Source: Sphagnum compactum
Taxonomy: Eukaryota; Bryophyta; Sphagnopsida; Sphagnales
Direction of reading: 5' to 3'
Length of the DNA stretch: 64,000 nucleotides
Assembly (NCBI GenBank): GCA_965153455.1
Contig: OZ234503.1
Coordinates: 14,203,118 to 14,267,117 of the forward strand
The position numbers and the translations under genes were made by a program. The notes beneath the pieces were generated by a model, which made no database searches, was not told the origin of the DNA, and saw only the letters and a program-made list of their open reading frames with translations. Of the stretch, positions 49,756-60,744 are shown piece by piece (position 1 is the first letter of the stretch; each line of letters begins with the position of its first letter).

Positions 49756-50209
49756 AAAAACTAACATACAATGCACATCTGAAAAAGATTAAGTGGAGGA
49801 TAAAAAAATGTGAAACTCACCACTACAACCCAATCAACTTTTGTGAGGTAAGCACAACTTTGCAGAATCAACCTTTTACAGCCCGTTTCCCTACATGACA
49901 TGAGATGACATGAACTTGGCATGAATTAGAAGAAACCAGTCAATGGCAAGAGCTGCGGCTTTAGTAGGGGCAAAAGTCTAATGCCTGAGCCAAGTTGTGA
50001 TGTGCATTCCCTCATTTTCAATGGAATGCATGGACATTAGGAAATTTCTGAGTGCTTTTACAACTTGCTAAAAAATTTTGTTATGCCACTCTTTTCCCTT
50101 TTTCCATTCACACGAGAACACACACACACCTACAACCACCCCCCGCTACAGTTTATTGCAAGGTTTTCTCATCTATTGGATGGACGGTTTTTTTCCCAGC
50201 TGGAGTGGT

Positions 50210-50395
50210 ACATCGCCGTTCTTTAGGGTTTCTTCAAATGACCTGTTTGGGCATGGGTCCCAATTAGAGGGGTACATTGGCCATTCTTTAGGGTCTGTTG
50301 AAATGACCCATTTGGGCACAGCCCCAATTAGACGGGTTGGTACACATACATGCCATTCTTTAGGGTCTTTTTCAAATGACCTCTAGAATCTTCCA
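50210..50395 (+). repeat. Three tandem copies of a 66-72 bp unit
   Basis: Units begin gccgttctttagggt (50214), gccattctttagggt (about 50280) and gccattctttagggt (about 50352). Each is followed by caaatgacc or gaaatgacc, tttgggca and ccaattaga-gggt-acat. Confidence 0.8.
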
Positions 50396-50515
50396 TTCTT
50401 CCCTTTTTTTATTCGAAGAGACCCTTCAAAAATCCTACCTACATGAGTTAGGAGGGGAGAATGAAAAAGAAAGATGAAAAATTGCGAGTGATGCAGAAAA
50501 GGAAGGAAGATGAAA

Positions 50516-51584
50516 AGTGAGTGGACAGAGAGAGGAACGATGCAACGAAAAAGAAACTCGGGTGATGATGAAGAAAAGGAAGGGAGATGAAAAGAGGAGG
50601 CAGATGAAAAAGAAGGACGAAAAACAAAATACTCGACACATTTTAAAGAAACGAGGAAACCTTGCGGACACGGCAAGTGCGGCGGACGACGAGTCGGAGC
50701 AGACGGACGGTCAAGCGCGTCGGCTACGGTGTGTCACCGGCGGCCGGGAGAAGGGCGGCGAAGGAGGTGCTCCATGGATGTGCGTGCGTCGATCCGTGGC
50801 GTATATGAACAGGTACTTACTGGGGTTGCCGACATTCTTTTTCTTTTTTTACTTTCTTTGCATGCACCTAGCAAGAGTTTTAACCGACATTGTTAAAGCA
50901 CCTGCTGATGTTTTTTTTCTTTTTTATTCTGAAATTTCTTCTCAGTTTCTGGAGAGAGAGAAAAAGAGCGAGAGAGAGGATTACAGAGAGAGAAGAAGAA
51001 AATCTGACAGTTGTATATTGCGCGTGGGTCTTCTAGTGAGGATTAAATATTCATTGCTGTAGTGGTAATCTCTAGTTGTTTTTCCTTTCCTTGGATGTCA
51101 AGACGAAGGAGGTGGAAGAAGATATCATTCATATGAATATATTATGTGGCACAGACACTAGATCTCAACACAAGACACACATGAGACCAAGCTCCTCAGT
51201 TGCAATTCTTTTGTGTGAAAAAAGGAGAGAATTTTGACCTGGGGTCCAAATCTGTGCAAGTGGAGAAGGAGTATTTGGCGGTGGTGGAGAAATTGTAGCT
51301 CAGAAGAGAATTTTGTTTTTCTCAAGGAATAAGGCAAGAACCATTGTGGTGATGATCAACTGTTTGTTCATAGAGATCCACCTCCAGTAGTAGCAACAAC
51401 ATCTTCTAGAGATTGGCGGTGAAGATCTTCTGTTCCTCCCAGCAGCAAAATTTCTGTATCATAGCAGCAGATCCAAAGAGAGATTGAGAGAGACAGAGTT
51501 CGTTTTGGGTCGGATTCGATCTGGCTCAAGAGAGAGGAGCTGGAGAGACGAGGTTTGTTTGCTTCAGAATCTAGGAACTTGGTG
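50516..51584. other. Promoter and leader region of the ERF gene, with a CpG-rich block
   Basis: 50650-50830 is markedly GC- and CpG-rich (cggcggacgacgag, cggcggccggga), unlike its surroundings. It ends in ATGGATGTGCGT...GAACAG/GTACTT, which could be a short exon with a donor. GA-rich runs follow at 50940-51000, and the leader of the ERF gene probably lies at about 51200-51580. A 181-codon open frame across this region (50517-51062) is K/E-rich low complexity and is not called as a gene. Confidence 0.45.
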
Positions 51585-51821
51585 ATGCTGCTACTACTTT
51601 CCAGTTCAGCGGGGACGACGGCGGAGGAGTTCACTGTAACCCACTTGCAGAGAAGCTGGGAGCAAGACTTCGCCAAGGCCGTCGACTCTACTACTACTGT
51701 CCGGAATCTCGCTCTTTGTTGTGAGCATTTGTTGCGCATCAAGCTGAAACCTGAAGAGGCGGCGGTGGTGGCGGTGCAGTACCCATGCCTGACAGTATGC
51801 TGGGATACCAAGGACGCGTAA
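51585..51821 (+). CDS. Overlapping upstream frame at the ERF gene, unknown
   Basis: An ATG at 51585 opens a 78-residue frame ending at TAA 51821. It overlaps the first 37 bp of the ERF frame in a different register. The sequence after residue 20 (LQRSWEQDFAKAVD, NLALCCEHLLRIKL, KPEEAAVVAVQYP) looks like an ordinary folded protein segment rather than chance. It could be an upstream ORF controlling ERF translation, or the true N-terminus of the product if a small frameshift or splice is missed. I do not recognise it. Confidence 0.35.
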   Translation: MLLLLSSSAGTTAEEFTVTHLQRSWEQDFAKAVDSTTTVRNLALCCEHLLRIKLKPEEAAVVAVQYPCLTVCWDTKDA

Positions 51822-52585
51822 AAAAAGCTGAGAATCTGCCGAGTTCAAAGCTGCTGCTGCTGGAGCGCAACACTGATGATGGGTTCGCGGGCGCAAACTT
51901 CTTGAGCTTGGGAACCGGGGCATCATCATCACCACCACCACCACCTGCTGGGAGAGTGCATAAGGATTTAGAGAATCATGAAATCGATCTCAATTCGCCG
52001 CCAGTTGATCAGTACAAGCGAGAAACGAAGGGGGAGAGTAGCACTACTCACAGCACGACCCAGGAGGAGGAAGAGGAGGAATCCAATTCCAACAACAACA
52101 GAAGATCAGGAACTGGACTTGGCCGTGGCAGGTTGCAACAGCAATCCTCTGAGGTGAAGAATTGCAGATCATCACGGGGCAGCAGCTTGAATTCCAAGTT
52201 CCAACAGCAGGAAGTCTTAGTGTACAGAGGAGTGCGGCACAGGTCGGAGCTCAACAAGTGGGTCACTGAGATCCGCCCAACTGCACACAAGCGCAAGATT
52301 TGGTTAGGAACCTACAAGAGTCCAGAGGAAGCTGCAAGGGCTTACGATGTAGGGATTCACTATACAGGAAAAAAAATCCCTCTCAACTTCCCTGAGTCTG
52401 TCAAGAATCTCCCAGAGCTCCCACAAGGACTTAGCTGGGAAGAGCTTGCTCCATTCGTGAAGAAGCAAGCTCTCACTGCTGCGAAACGAGCCCGAGTTGA
52501 AGGCAGCACCACCACCACCAGCGAATTGCCACAAACAACAGCAACAACAAAATTATTCCCAAAAGCTATCACCATCCGGGGCTAA
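51785..52585 (+). CDS. AP2/ERF-family transcription factor with EAR motif
   Basis: DNA-binding regulator with a single AP2 domain, in one exon of 266 residues. The AP2 domain covers about 147-205: YRGVRHRSELNKWVTEIR, then KIWLGTYKSPEEAARAYDVG, then LNFPES. The core signatures (YRGVR, WLGT, AARAYD, LNFP) are intact, but the WG usually found before KWV is replaced by ELN, and the usual Glu after WVxEIR is replaced by Pro. DLNSPP (68-73) fits the DLNxxP EAR repression motif, so a repressor is inferred. The linker (81-140) is low complexity, rich in E, S, N and Q. The segment after the domain, SWEELAPFVKKQ, may be a small conserved tail. The start ATG is uncertain because of the overlapping upstream frame. 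Nuclear location is expected. Subfamily is unclear. Confidence 0.88.
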   Translation: MPDSMLGYQGRVKKAENLPSSKLLLLERNTDDGFAGANFLSLGTGASSSPPPPPAGRVHKDLENHEIDLNSPPVDQYKRETKGESSTTHSTTQEEEEEESNSNNNRRSGTGLGRGRLQQQSSEVKNCRSSRGSSLNSKFQQQEVLVYRGVRHRSELNKWVTEIRPTAHKRKIWLGTYKSPEEAARAYDVGIHYTGKKIPLNFPESVKNLPELPQGLSWEELAPFVKKQALTAAKRARVEGSTTTTSELPQTTATTKLFPKAITIRG

Positions 52586-54137
52586 GTTCACCAGCCACGG
52601 TTAGCTTTGCTGCTGCAAACAGACCTCTCTCTGTTCTGTCACTTTGCAGCAACACCCAATTGCTCTAGATCCATCACCTTACCTCTTCCACACTCCGAGA
52701 GCTCACAGAGATTTTCTCCGAAGAGTTTTGCACTCCATCAAGCTGGTTGTTGATGGAATGATGCCTTCCATGATCCCCAGCCACCTGAGTAGTAGTAGGC
52801 TTGTTATGAATTTCATACATAAAATCAGTAGATAAAGTGAGAGTGTTGTTGCTGATTTTTCTCCAACATAAATGTTGGACTTGGTGCACACCCTTCTTGG
52901 GTTTTCCTTCTTGTCTGCCCAAGTACCAAAAGGCTTGATTGGCACATCCTTTCAGCCAAATATGTGCTGGGAAGAGAGGAAATTGAAAACACCACCAAGT
53001 TGCCCTCATCTACATGTGAAGAAGCTGCTGCTATGAATGAAGCCTAATTCCATCTGGGGGTGCTTTCGGGTTCTGTACTAAAGCATTTCAAGAGCAGATT
53101 CAAATTCTTGTCACTGTCTATAGTAATGCAAAAGAAGTTGGGATTGCAAGTCTAGTCACTGAAACTCCGGAAGTTGCCACTTTTTCCAAGCTCCTTAGCT
53201 AATGTAACTACTATGGTGGCGACCTTCACAATTGAAGCTGAAATTCTTGTGTACACAGAGAAAGAGAGAGTGAGTGTATTGTTCCTGAGGACAATCTGTT
53301 TCAGCAATTCAGGAAAACCTCAATTGGCTCCACCATCTCTTCCAGATGCTCTAATCCTCCAGCTGCTTTGCCACAGAACAACAGGAAAGATTGAATGTGG
53401 CAGGCACAATGTCCAGAAATCTTTTGGAGGATTTTTGAGTTTGATTACAAACTTCCTCCAAGTGTCTCTCCAAAAGATTTCTGTTTTGCTGCATTTGTGG
53501 ATTTACTAAGATCTTTTCCAGTACCACACACTCTGAACCTGAAAGAATTGGATTTGACAGAAACACACAAATGAATCCAAGTACAGGTTTGCACACTACC
53601 TACATCGGACAGGCCGAACATGGGCTGCTTTTCAGTGTAAAATTGGCACTCCATGATACTCAATTTCTTTTGAAAAAGTCGAATAACTGCCCAGAAAGCT
53701 GCTGCTGGGAATTTGCCAGTTCTTTCATGAAACCCAGCGAGGTTTTGAAATACTCGGAACCGGCAGTTCTGTGGTTTTTGATTGTTCAAATACCCGGGAC
53801 CGCTGGTTATTAGGAAAGTCAAAGACCCACCCCCCACACTGTTGTGTTCCTGTTTTTGATAACCGCCCAAAACTGAATTCTGAAACCCTAACACACAATG
53901 GTCGGTCATAGATGTATCTGTGCATAGATGGATGGATTAATTGCACCGGGGTTACGTGGGATGATCTCCAGATGGATGATAAATGGACGGTAAAGATGTG
54001 GAGATTCATCTGAATCGAACGGCTGTGGAGTCGTCTCTCTCCTCTGCATACTTGGGAGCTGGACAAGGAGCGAAGAAGAAGCCATCTCGCGAAACACACG
54101 CACACACAGAGCGGCGCGTTTGTACGGGGAATTCGCG
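52586..54137. other. ERF 3' flank and eL31 promoter
   Basis: No gene is recognised. A hairpin lies at 53415-53482. The last 200 bp (about 53940-54137), GC-richer and ending in acacacgcacacacagagcggcg, is likely the promoter and 5' UTR of the ribosomal protein gene. Confidence 0.55.
53415..53482. repeat. Perfect 15-bp inverted repeat
   Basis: AGAAATCTTTTGGAG (53415-53429) is exactly complementary to CTCCAAAAGATTTCT (53468-53482). The 38-nt interior can also pair in part (GTTTG-ATTA-CAAAC). Confidence 0.8.
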
Positions 54138-55726
54138 ATGGTGGACAAGGGCAAGAGCCGCAAGGACGAGGTTGTCACTCGCGAGTATACCATCCACCTC
54201 CACAAGCGTCTGCATGGCTGGTACAATCTTGCGGGGCTTTTTTTCTTTTGGTTTTCTTTTCTCTTTCCAAGCTCCCACCTTCATTCGTCTCTCGCTGCCT
54301 CCTTTCCAAACCCTAATCTCCTAACCCTAAAAAGCCTTGGATTGATTGGATTGCTCCTGAGCTTCTTGTCCTTCCTTCTTTGATGTTTCTGTTTGTTTGG
54401 ATTCTGTTTTTAACGCGTTTCTGTTGATGCTCTTGCCGTCACAACCTTATCATTAAGCATTTACAGGCCTTTTTTCCCCCAACATTTGCACCTTAGTTTA
54501 GATGCTCTGGATTCTGCGGCTTGTGGCCTAGAAGGGATTTCTAGTGTGGTCGTGTTCTACCACTTACTTCAGTTCTGTAGATAGTGTACCTTATTTGATA
54601 TGATACAGTCCCGTATGGTAGATGCCATACGGGACATTAACATGTGGTGTTGTTCCATTGCCATGAAATGATGCTTGTTGCAGCTTGAATGAGGACAGTA
54701 TGAACTCTTCCTTTCTTTTTTAGTCATGTCTCTTGAGTGTTAACCAATTTGATGACTGAGTCTTCATGTTGCTTCCAGAAAGAAATGTGAGAGAAACTTA
54801 GGACATGGATTTTGTATAATGAGTTGTACAATTTCAGGCAGATGATAACATACCTATCTACGCCCACTGTCAGCAGCTGATGAAGTCAGTCAGTAACCAT
54901 GGTAGCTTGATGCATGTGATGGTCTGAGACTTTGTGAGCAACTCTCACAAGGTCACAACTGTACTCAGTGTCATGTTGCCTTTCAATTCAAATTGTTGTT
55001 GTGGAGGTTTGTCTGCAGCTTCATAGATATGTCATACCATACAGACAATTACATTGCTTATGAGAGAACTTGTACCCTATGAAAAAAAAATTCTGTGTCT
55101 TTTTGTCTTTATTGCTCCTTTGGAGGTAACTATCAGGTTCATCCTGACCAGTGATTTTCTGAAGAGTTGGTTCTCCTTCTGTTGCAATAGGCTAAATGGT
55201 CTGCAATGTTGTATCCTTCAGTAACTGAACTCAAAATAACACTATTGACAAGGGTATAATCAATTGACTATTTTCTTGGGGTTCAGTCCAATCTTATTGG
55301 CTTATACTGTATATACTGGAACTGTCAGCCAGCATAGTCTCAGTATACTGCTGTATGTCTAGCTGTGTTCCCCATCCCTTTAGGATTTTCAGAAATGGGT
55401 TTCTGGATCTGAAGTGATCTTCATGCGTGCTAATTGACAATGACAGCACCTTCAAGAAGAAAGCTCCCAAGGCCATCAAGGAGATCCGCAAGTTTGCTCA
55501 GAAGACCATGGGAACTAGCGACGTGAGGTTGGATGTGAAACTCAACAAACACATTTGGAGTAGAGGAGTTCGGAATGTGCCCACCAGGGTCCGTGTCCGC
55601 ATTGCAAGGAAACGAAATGAGGATGAGGATGCAAAGGAGGAGTTATACTCATATGTGACCGTTGCTGAGGTACCACCTGAAGGATTTGCAAACCTTGGCA
55701 CAAAGGTTGTGGAAGAGGATGATTAG
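54138..55726 (+). CDS. RPL31: Large-subunit (60S) ribosomal protein L31 (eL31), 2 exons
   Basis: Component of the cytosolic large ribosomal subunit near the peptide exit tunnel (family knowledge). Exons are 54138-54220 and 55447-55726, with a 1,226-bp GT-AG intron, giving 120 residues, the usual eL31 length. The N-terminus [27 protein letters not shown] joins across the intron, restoring Cys, to [18 protein letters not shown]. Later family signatures are [43 protein letters not shown] and [10 protein letters not shown]. No signal peptide or odd residue. The intron begins with CT-rich sequence and telo-box-like ccctaa motifs (54312-54333), common in plant ribosomal protein gene leaders and first introns. 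The intron lies in the early part of the coding sequence. Confidence 0.96.
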
Positions 55727-56564
55727 CTCTCAATCTGATACCAATGTTTTTTTGGCTCCGTACTAATACAAGACCATTCATTTTGCAGTGAGGTTTTCCC
55801 AGATTACCTCTGAGTGCATACCATTTGCATTCCAATGATTTGGGCATTTGTGAAACATTTTCTACCTCTTCATAGATTTTGTGTTTGGTAACTGCAATTG
55901 GCTGATACATGGAGCTACCTGGCTGGTAAATATTTGATACTTACTCTCTCTTTGCCCTACCTGTATATATTTGAGATTCACCCTTACCCTTGTTAGAGTA
56001 GGGTAATTTGTTTTGATACGGGCAAAGGGAGGGTATATACTAAAACCACTCCATAGCATATTCACATAACCCATGTTCTGCATGTGTTTAAGTTGGACTT
56101 GTTCAGATTGTGGTGATTAACTAATGATTATATTTGCTTTTGGCATCTTAATTATGTTCATCAAACTAATTAATGTGAACCCCTTATCATATTCTGTTGG
56201 AACCCCTTCAGATCTTACTAGGAATTGCCATTGCAAGAATACCTTAGGTGTTCCTAAAGGTGTTGATTGGTTTCATCTAACTTCTGTTCCTTTTTTTTTG
56301 GTAAGATGTTTTAGTTTTCACAATTAAAGAAGTTATGGAATTATACAACTAATAAATTATCCAATTGAAAACTAAATTGTCTTTTTCCTATTCTTTTACA
56401 CATGATATACATTTTTCAATTTGCACCACATTTACCCAGATAAGTAAATACTGTTGATGATTAAATAATTTTACCTGTACTTTCTGAATAGGGCAAATGT
56501 TTGTCATTTTCCTTCACCCTTACTTGGATTGATAATTTTGCAAAGCCCTTCACATATGTCACAA

Positions 56565-56587
56565 GTGTGTGTGTGTGTGTGTGTGTG
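56565..56587 (+). repeat. (GT)n microsatellite
   Basis: About 23 bp of uninterrupted GT. Confidence 0.95.
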
Positions 56588-57329
56588 GAATCATGTGTAT
56601 AATGTTGGTTGGGAATATATATACTGTGGAACAACAATGGATTCAACCTTTGACATTGGCACAATGACCATGCCCACTTTTACAACATTGCCAAAAGGAT
56701 TATGAAAGGATACAAGAGCATTAAAGGGAGGGAGGTAATGTTTCAGGCTGTGTGGACCAGTGTTGGTTGGATATAGGCAAGTGGGCCGGTTATCAACATG
56801 AATAATGCCCCAGTTAGCAACTATTCATATCTGGACTTTGCCCATTTTCCAAATTTGGAACCATTGGTAACTGGCTTCTGGAACTCCATTTGTGTATCCT
56901 TATTCATATTCATATATGCAAACCCACATCATTCATTTTTCATATCCAAGGGTATATTTTCTTGAAATCCCGGATATGCTTAGCTATACATATCCATATG
57001 TGATGTTTAAGGTCCAAATATACACATCCAAATATACATATCCTTTATAGGGTTAGGGTTGTCAAATTTCAACCTTCTCGGGCAACATTGAACCTTTAGG
57101 GTTTTCAAGTTTTCAAGCTTGAGCCCTGTCCTTTGTACCATTCTCTGCTTTCTATCACTCTCCTTTCTATTGCTCTTCTTTCTATTGCATTAAAGCTTTG
57201 TAGAAATGGCGCCAAGAATATCATGCAAGCATTTTACAATATCTAAGGTTTGAGCTCTAAGCTCTAAGCTCTAATTGTTTGAAGTTTCAAGTTTTACTGT
57301 TTGAACTTTCAACATTTACAATTTGACGC

Positions 57330-57735
57330 ATGAGGTTTGAGCTCTAAATTCGAATGTTTGAGGATTTGAAGGTTTGAAATCTAAGTCGAATGAAAGTTTG
57401 AGTGAACAAGCAAAAGTTTGAATGAAAGTTCATTTTAGCGAGTGAGTGTCTTTCTAAACATTTGTTTAGGCATTTGTGTTTAAGTGAACATCTATGTTTG
57501 AATGAACATTTGTTTGAATGAGTGCATGTTTAAGCATCCATGTGGGCATTTATGTTTGAGTGAATGTTTATATGAGCATCTATGTGGGCATCTATGTCTG
57601 AATGAACATTTGTTTGAACATTTGTGTGGATGTATGTGTTTAAGTGAATGTCTTTCTAAACATCTATTTATGTGTGTATTGGAATGAACATCCATATCAG
57701 CATTTGTCTAAGCATCTATGTTTGAATGAATGGCT
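57330..57735 (+). repeat. Degenerate tandem tract, gtttgaatgaacattt-type
   Basis: Variants of gtttgaatgaaca, tttgtttgaat and gcatctatgtgggca recur about every 22-28 bp. Both strands are open over about 60 codons as a result (His/Cys-rich on the minus strand), but this is a by-product of the repeat. Confidence 0.7.
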
Positions 57736-57883
57736 TCATTGGAGTTCAACATTGGAAACATTGAAGTTCAAAATTCAAAACACTAATTTCAAAGGTCATG
57801 AGTGAGTTACAACGCTACATCATTCAAGTGGTGGAATTTCATTGAAAAATGAAATATTGCAACTTGTAACTACAGATATTTAA

Positions 57884-58801
57884 TGTTGCAACCTTAACCT
57901 TGGGCTCACGACTAAGGCAAGGGCTTGCAAAGGTGCGAGTCAAGAATGAGCATGGGAGTCACATTTCATGCTCTTGGGAGTGCAAGACAGTGTGAGGGTA
58001 TGAACCCCCACACTTCCAAGTGAATTCCCACTTTGGGAATTGAAGTCCTAATGAACTTTTGAATTTTCAGAGGGTAATTACGTGAGTCAAAACTCATTGC
58101 ATTGAAAAGTTTTTTTATATCGTTAGAAAGCTCTTGGAACGTAGATGTCTAAAATGGGCTCGCATGACCCATTTGGGTTTGTAAATCATAAGTTATTGTC
58201 AAAAGAAGGGTCGAGAGTGAAATTGACAATTTGACTCCCGACCATTAAAAGTCAAGAATCGCCCTGATTTCCTAGCGTGCAAGTGTCGTGCCACATACCG
58301 TTGAAAAGATTTTGACAAGGGCTACAACTTTGCTTTAAACCTCATCTCGATCAGAGGTCTGTAGAAGAAGTTATGGGCCTCCAAAGACGTGGGAGTCCCA
58401 ATTTCGGGAATTTCGAAACTCCAACTTGGGGGTGTCGGGACAAAATGATATTTGGGTGCTGGTCCCGTGGCCAGGCACAGAGAATACTATAAGGGGGAAG
58501 GTGGTGGCTTCCCCCAAGTCCGAGCCATGGTGAGTCTTGTGGGTTCATGTTTGCTCGTGGCTTGTCCGTGCACCAAAAGTGCTCCAACTATGCACCAACC
58601 AACTTGTTATTTGGCTTGTGCAAGTCCGTGTGAGTAATTGACTTGCATGTCATTCTTCCTAATCCGCATCCCAAAGTTCCAGCATGCCCCTTTACCCCCA
58701 AAGTGTTGCGAGCCAAAAAACGTGCCCCAACTCCTTTTCCTTCCGCTATTTTGACCTTTAGATTCGTAGTTGAGTCCATCAAGGAGTGTGCGGGTGCGTC
58801 A
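57884..58801 (+). mobile_element. Diverged solo LTR related to the chromovirus
   Basis: 918 bp starting TGTTGCAACC and ending GTGCGTCA, aligning end to end with the chromovirus LTR. Shared blocks include gtcaaaagaagggtcgagag, tttgactcccgaccattaaa, cgttgaaaagat-ttgac and the identical ctataagggggaaggtggtg block. Flanks TTTAA (57879-57883) and TTCAA (58802-58806) look like a target duplication with one mutation. No internal domain is present, consistent with LTR-LTR recombination. Divergence is far greater than between the two LTRs of the full element. Confidence 0.85.
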
Positions 58802-59104
58802 TTCAAGTTATATTCTAAAAAGCACACCATTGACATTCCATTTGTTAAGGGTTTTTTTGTTGTGAATGATGATTTACATGTGGATTTTGAAAATATTTAA
58901 ACATTGCAATGTACGTTATTGTAATGTATTGTGGCAAGTAATTTTTTGTCCCAAAGTTTTGTTTTGAAGAAAAGTTTAATTAATTATAGTAAGATTAATG
59001 GGATTACCCCTATGAATACTCATGTTGATTCTATCATCCCAAATTGTTTGTGTCATAGATGTGAACACCATAGAATTCATTCATGTGAATGTTCATTTAT
59101 GACT

Positions 59105-59890
59105 TGTAATTAACTTGTACATAACTCTTAATTTAGTTTCAATTCACTTTTAGTTAACTTCTAATTAATTCTTAGTTCACTTGTACTTATCCCTTAGTTC
59201 ACTTCCAGTTCACTTTTAATTAATTCTCAATTAAGTTTCAATTGAGTCTTCTTATTAATTTTTAGTTAACTTATAATTAAATATTAGTTCATTTATAGTT
59301 CATTTATAGTTCACTTTTAGTTAATTCATAATTCATTATTAATTTTCACATGGGTGGACATGGGCCACACATGGGTGAACATGGGCCACATGTAAGTTGC
59401 AAGTTTTTTGAGAAACTTCCTTGATCTAGGTGCTCAATGGGTATAAATAGAGGTAAAAAATTGTGACGGATGCAACATTAAACACCATGTTCCAATGGAT
59501 GGAATTCATACATAATGTTCATCCATAATTCCTAATTAAGCTGTAGTTAACTTTTAGTTAAATCCTAATTAACTTTTAGTTAAATTTTAATTAACTTCTA
59601 ATTTTGTTCGAGTGAACTCTTAGTTAAGTCCTAGTTAAATCCTAGTTAATTTTTAGTTAAAACCTAATTAACTTTAGTTAAAATTGACTCCTAATTAAGT
59701 CCGAATTAATGTTTAGTTAAATTTCAATTATCTCATAATCGACTCTTAATTAGGAAGGTTTTCAAAAAACTTCCTTACTTGATGCACACATAGAAGCTTC
59801 CTTGGAAACTTCTTTGAGGTAGTCCCCAAAGAAGTATAAATAGGAGTAGACCCCTCATTTCCTTTAATTTGTACAACATTAGTTTTAAGC
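59105..59890 (+). repeat. Two units of about 390 bp: TTAGTTAA tract plus TATA-like segment
   Basis: Each unit has a low-complexity tract of ttagttaac/ttaattaact variants (59105-59335 and 59525-59750). A segment follows with aaacttcctt, then a TATAAATAG box (59442-59450 and 59835-59843) and tacaacatta or gcaacatta. The TATA boxes are about 392 bp apart. Confidence 0.6.
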
Positions 59891-60744
59891 ACAATTTTGC
59901 ACCATAGCCTTGTCATGTTTTTTTCATGTTCATGTTTACATATGTTAGCATAATAAATATTTGTTTTCATGTTGGTCTTACACATCTCATGTTCTTGTTT
60001 TTAAATCACATAATCTTGTCTTGTTCTTTGTTTGAGAGTTAGATTTAGACCTTTTCCTTTAGCCTTTATTCTTGTGCTTTTTCATGTCCTTGACAAATCC
60101 CACATTATTTTCATTCTATTCAACATCAATTTTGGGTATGTATTTTTATTATGATCTTGTTCTATTCTTGTCATGTTTTTGTATTAAAGTCTTTTCGCAT
60201 TCACATTGTGCACACATTGTGTTTTTGCTTTTAATTTTTTTATTCCATGACTTGAATTTAAAACTAAGCTTTGTTTTCATTCATATGATTTAGAAATCTT
60301 ATTGTTTAGTTCTTTTTGCACCCATGATAATTTGTTTAGAAAAAATCACAACTTGCAGAAAAGGTAATAGTGGGTAGTGATGCAAATCATGTATCAAAAC
60401 GGGGGAAGAAAAGGATAGGGCCTTCTAATATTATTGTCACCATTTACTTTGGGTCAATAAACCCTTACAAAAAAATAGATGAGGCACAACAAATGTTTAT
60501 TAAATATCTTATGCTTTACATTTGTAAAACTTATTGATCAATTTCCATTACTCAAAACATATGGTTAAAAAGGTTAGTTTTACATTAATGTCCCCAAGTT
60601 TCATTTCTTTCTCAAATTATTTTTGTGGATGAAATGTTTTTTAGAATGGTGCAAAAAACCTCGGATTTGCATGTATTTCCAAATTTTGCATTTACAGCCA
60701 TTATTTCATGTAGTTTTGATTTATGGATGTTTAAGGGTAATCAT

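Larger units (their letters stand above)
44146..50515. other. 6-kb spacer without a firm gene
   Basis: 44200-45550 is GC-richer with short open frames on both strands. One at 44683-44877 + reads CRWWIDGNGKSLGCFMDGGG, but the opposite strand is also open, so neither is supported. 45618-45800 has a 60-codon frame of no recognised type. The rest is AT-rich with repeats listed separately; nothing else is seen at 47000-49200. Confidence 0.5.
55727..57883. other. eL31 3' flank and AT-rich spacer
   Basis: 55727-55930 is probably the 3' UTR. Otherwise no gene is seen; the region contains a GT microsatellite and a degenerate tandem tract listed separately. Confidence 0.55.

Noticed and set aside
50517-51062. 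181-codon open frame
   Set aside because: Low-complexity K/E/R-rich stretch followed by a hydrophobic and then GA-rich stretch; better explained as promoter and leader sequence of biased composition.
57492-57695. His/Cys-rich minus-strand frame resembling a metal-binding protein
   Set aside because: It is a translation of the degenerate gtttgaatgaacat repeat; residues repeat with the DNA unit.
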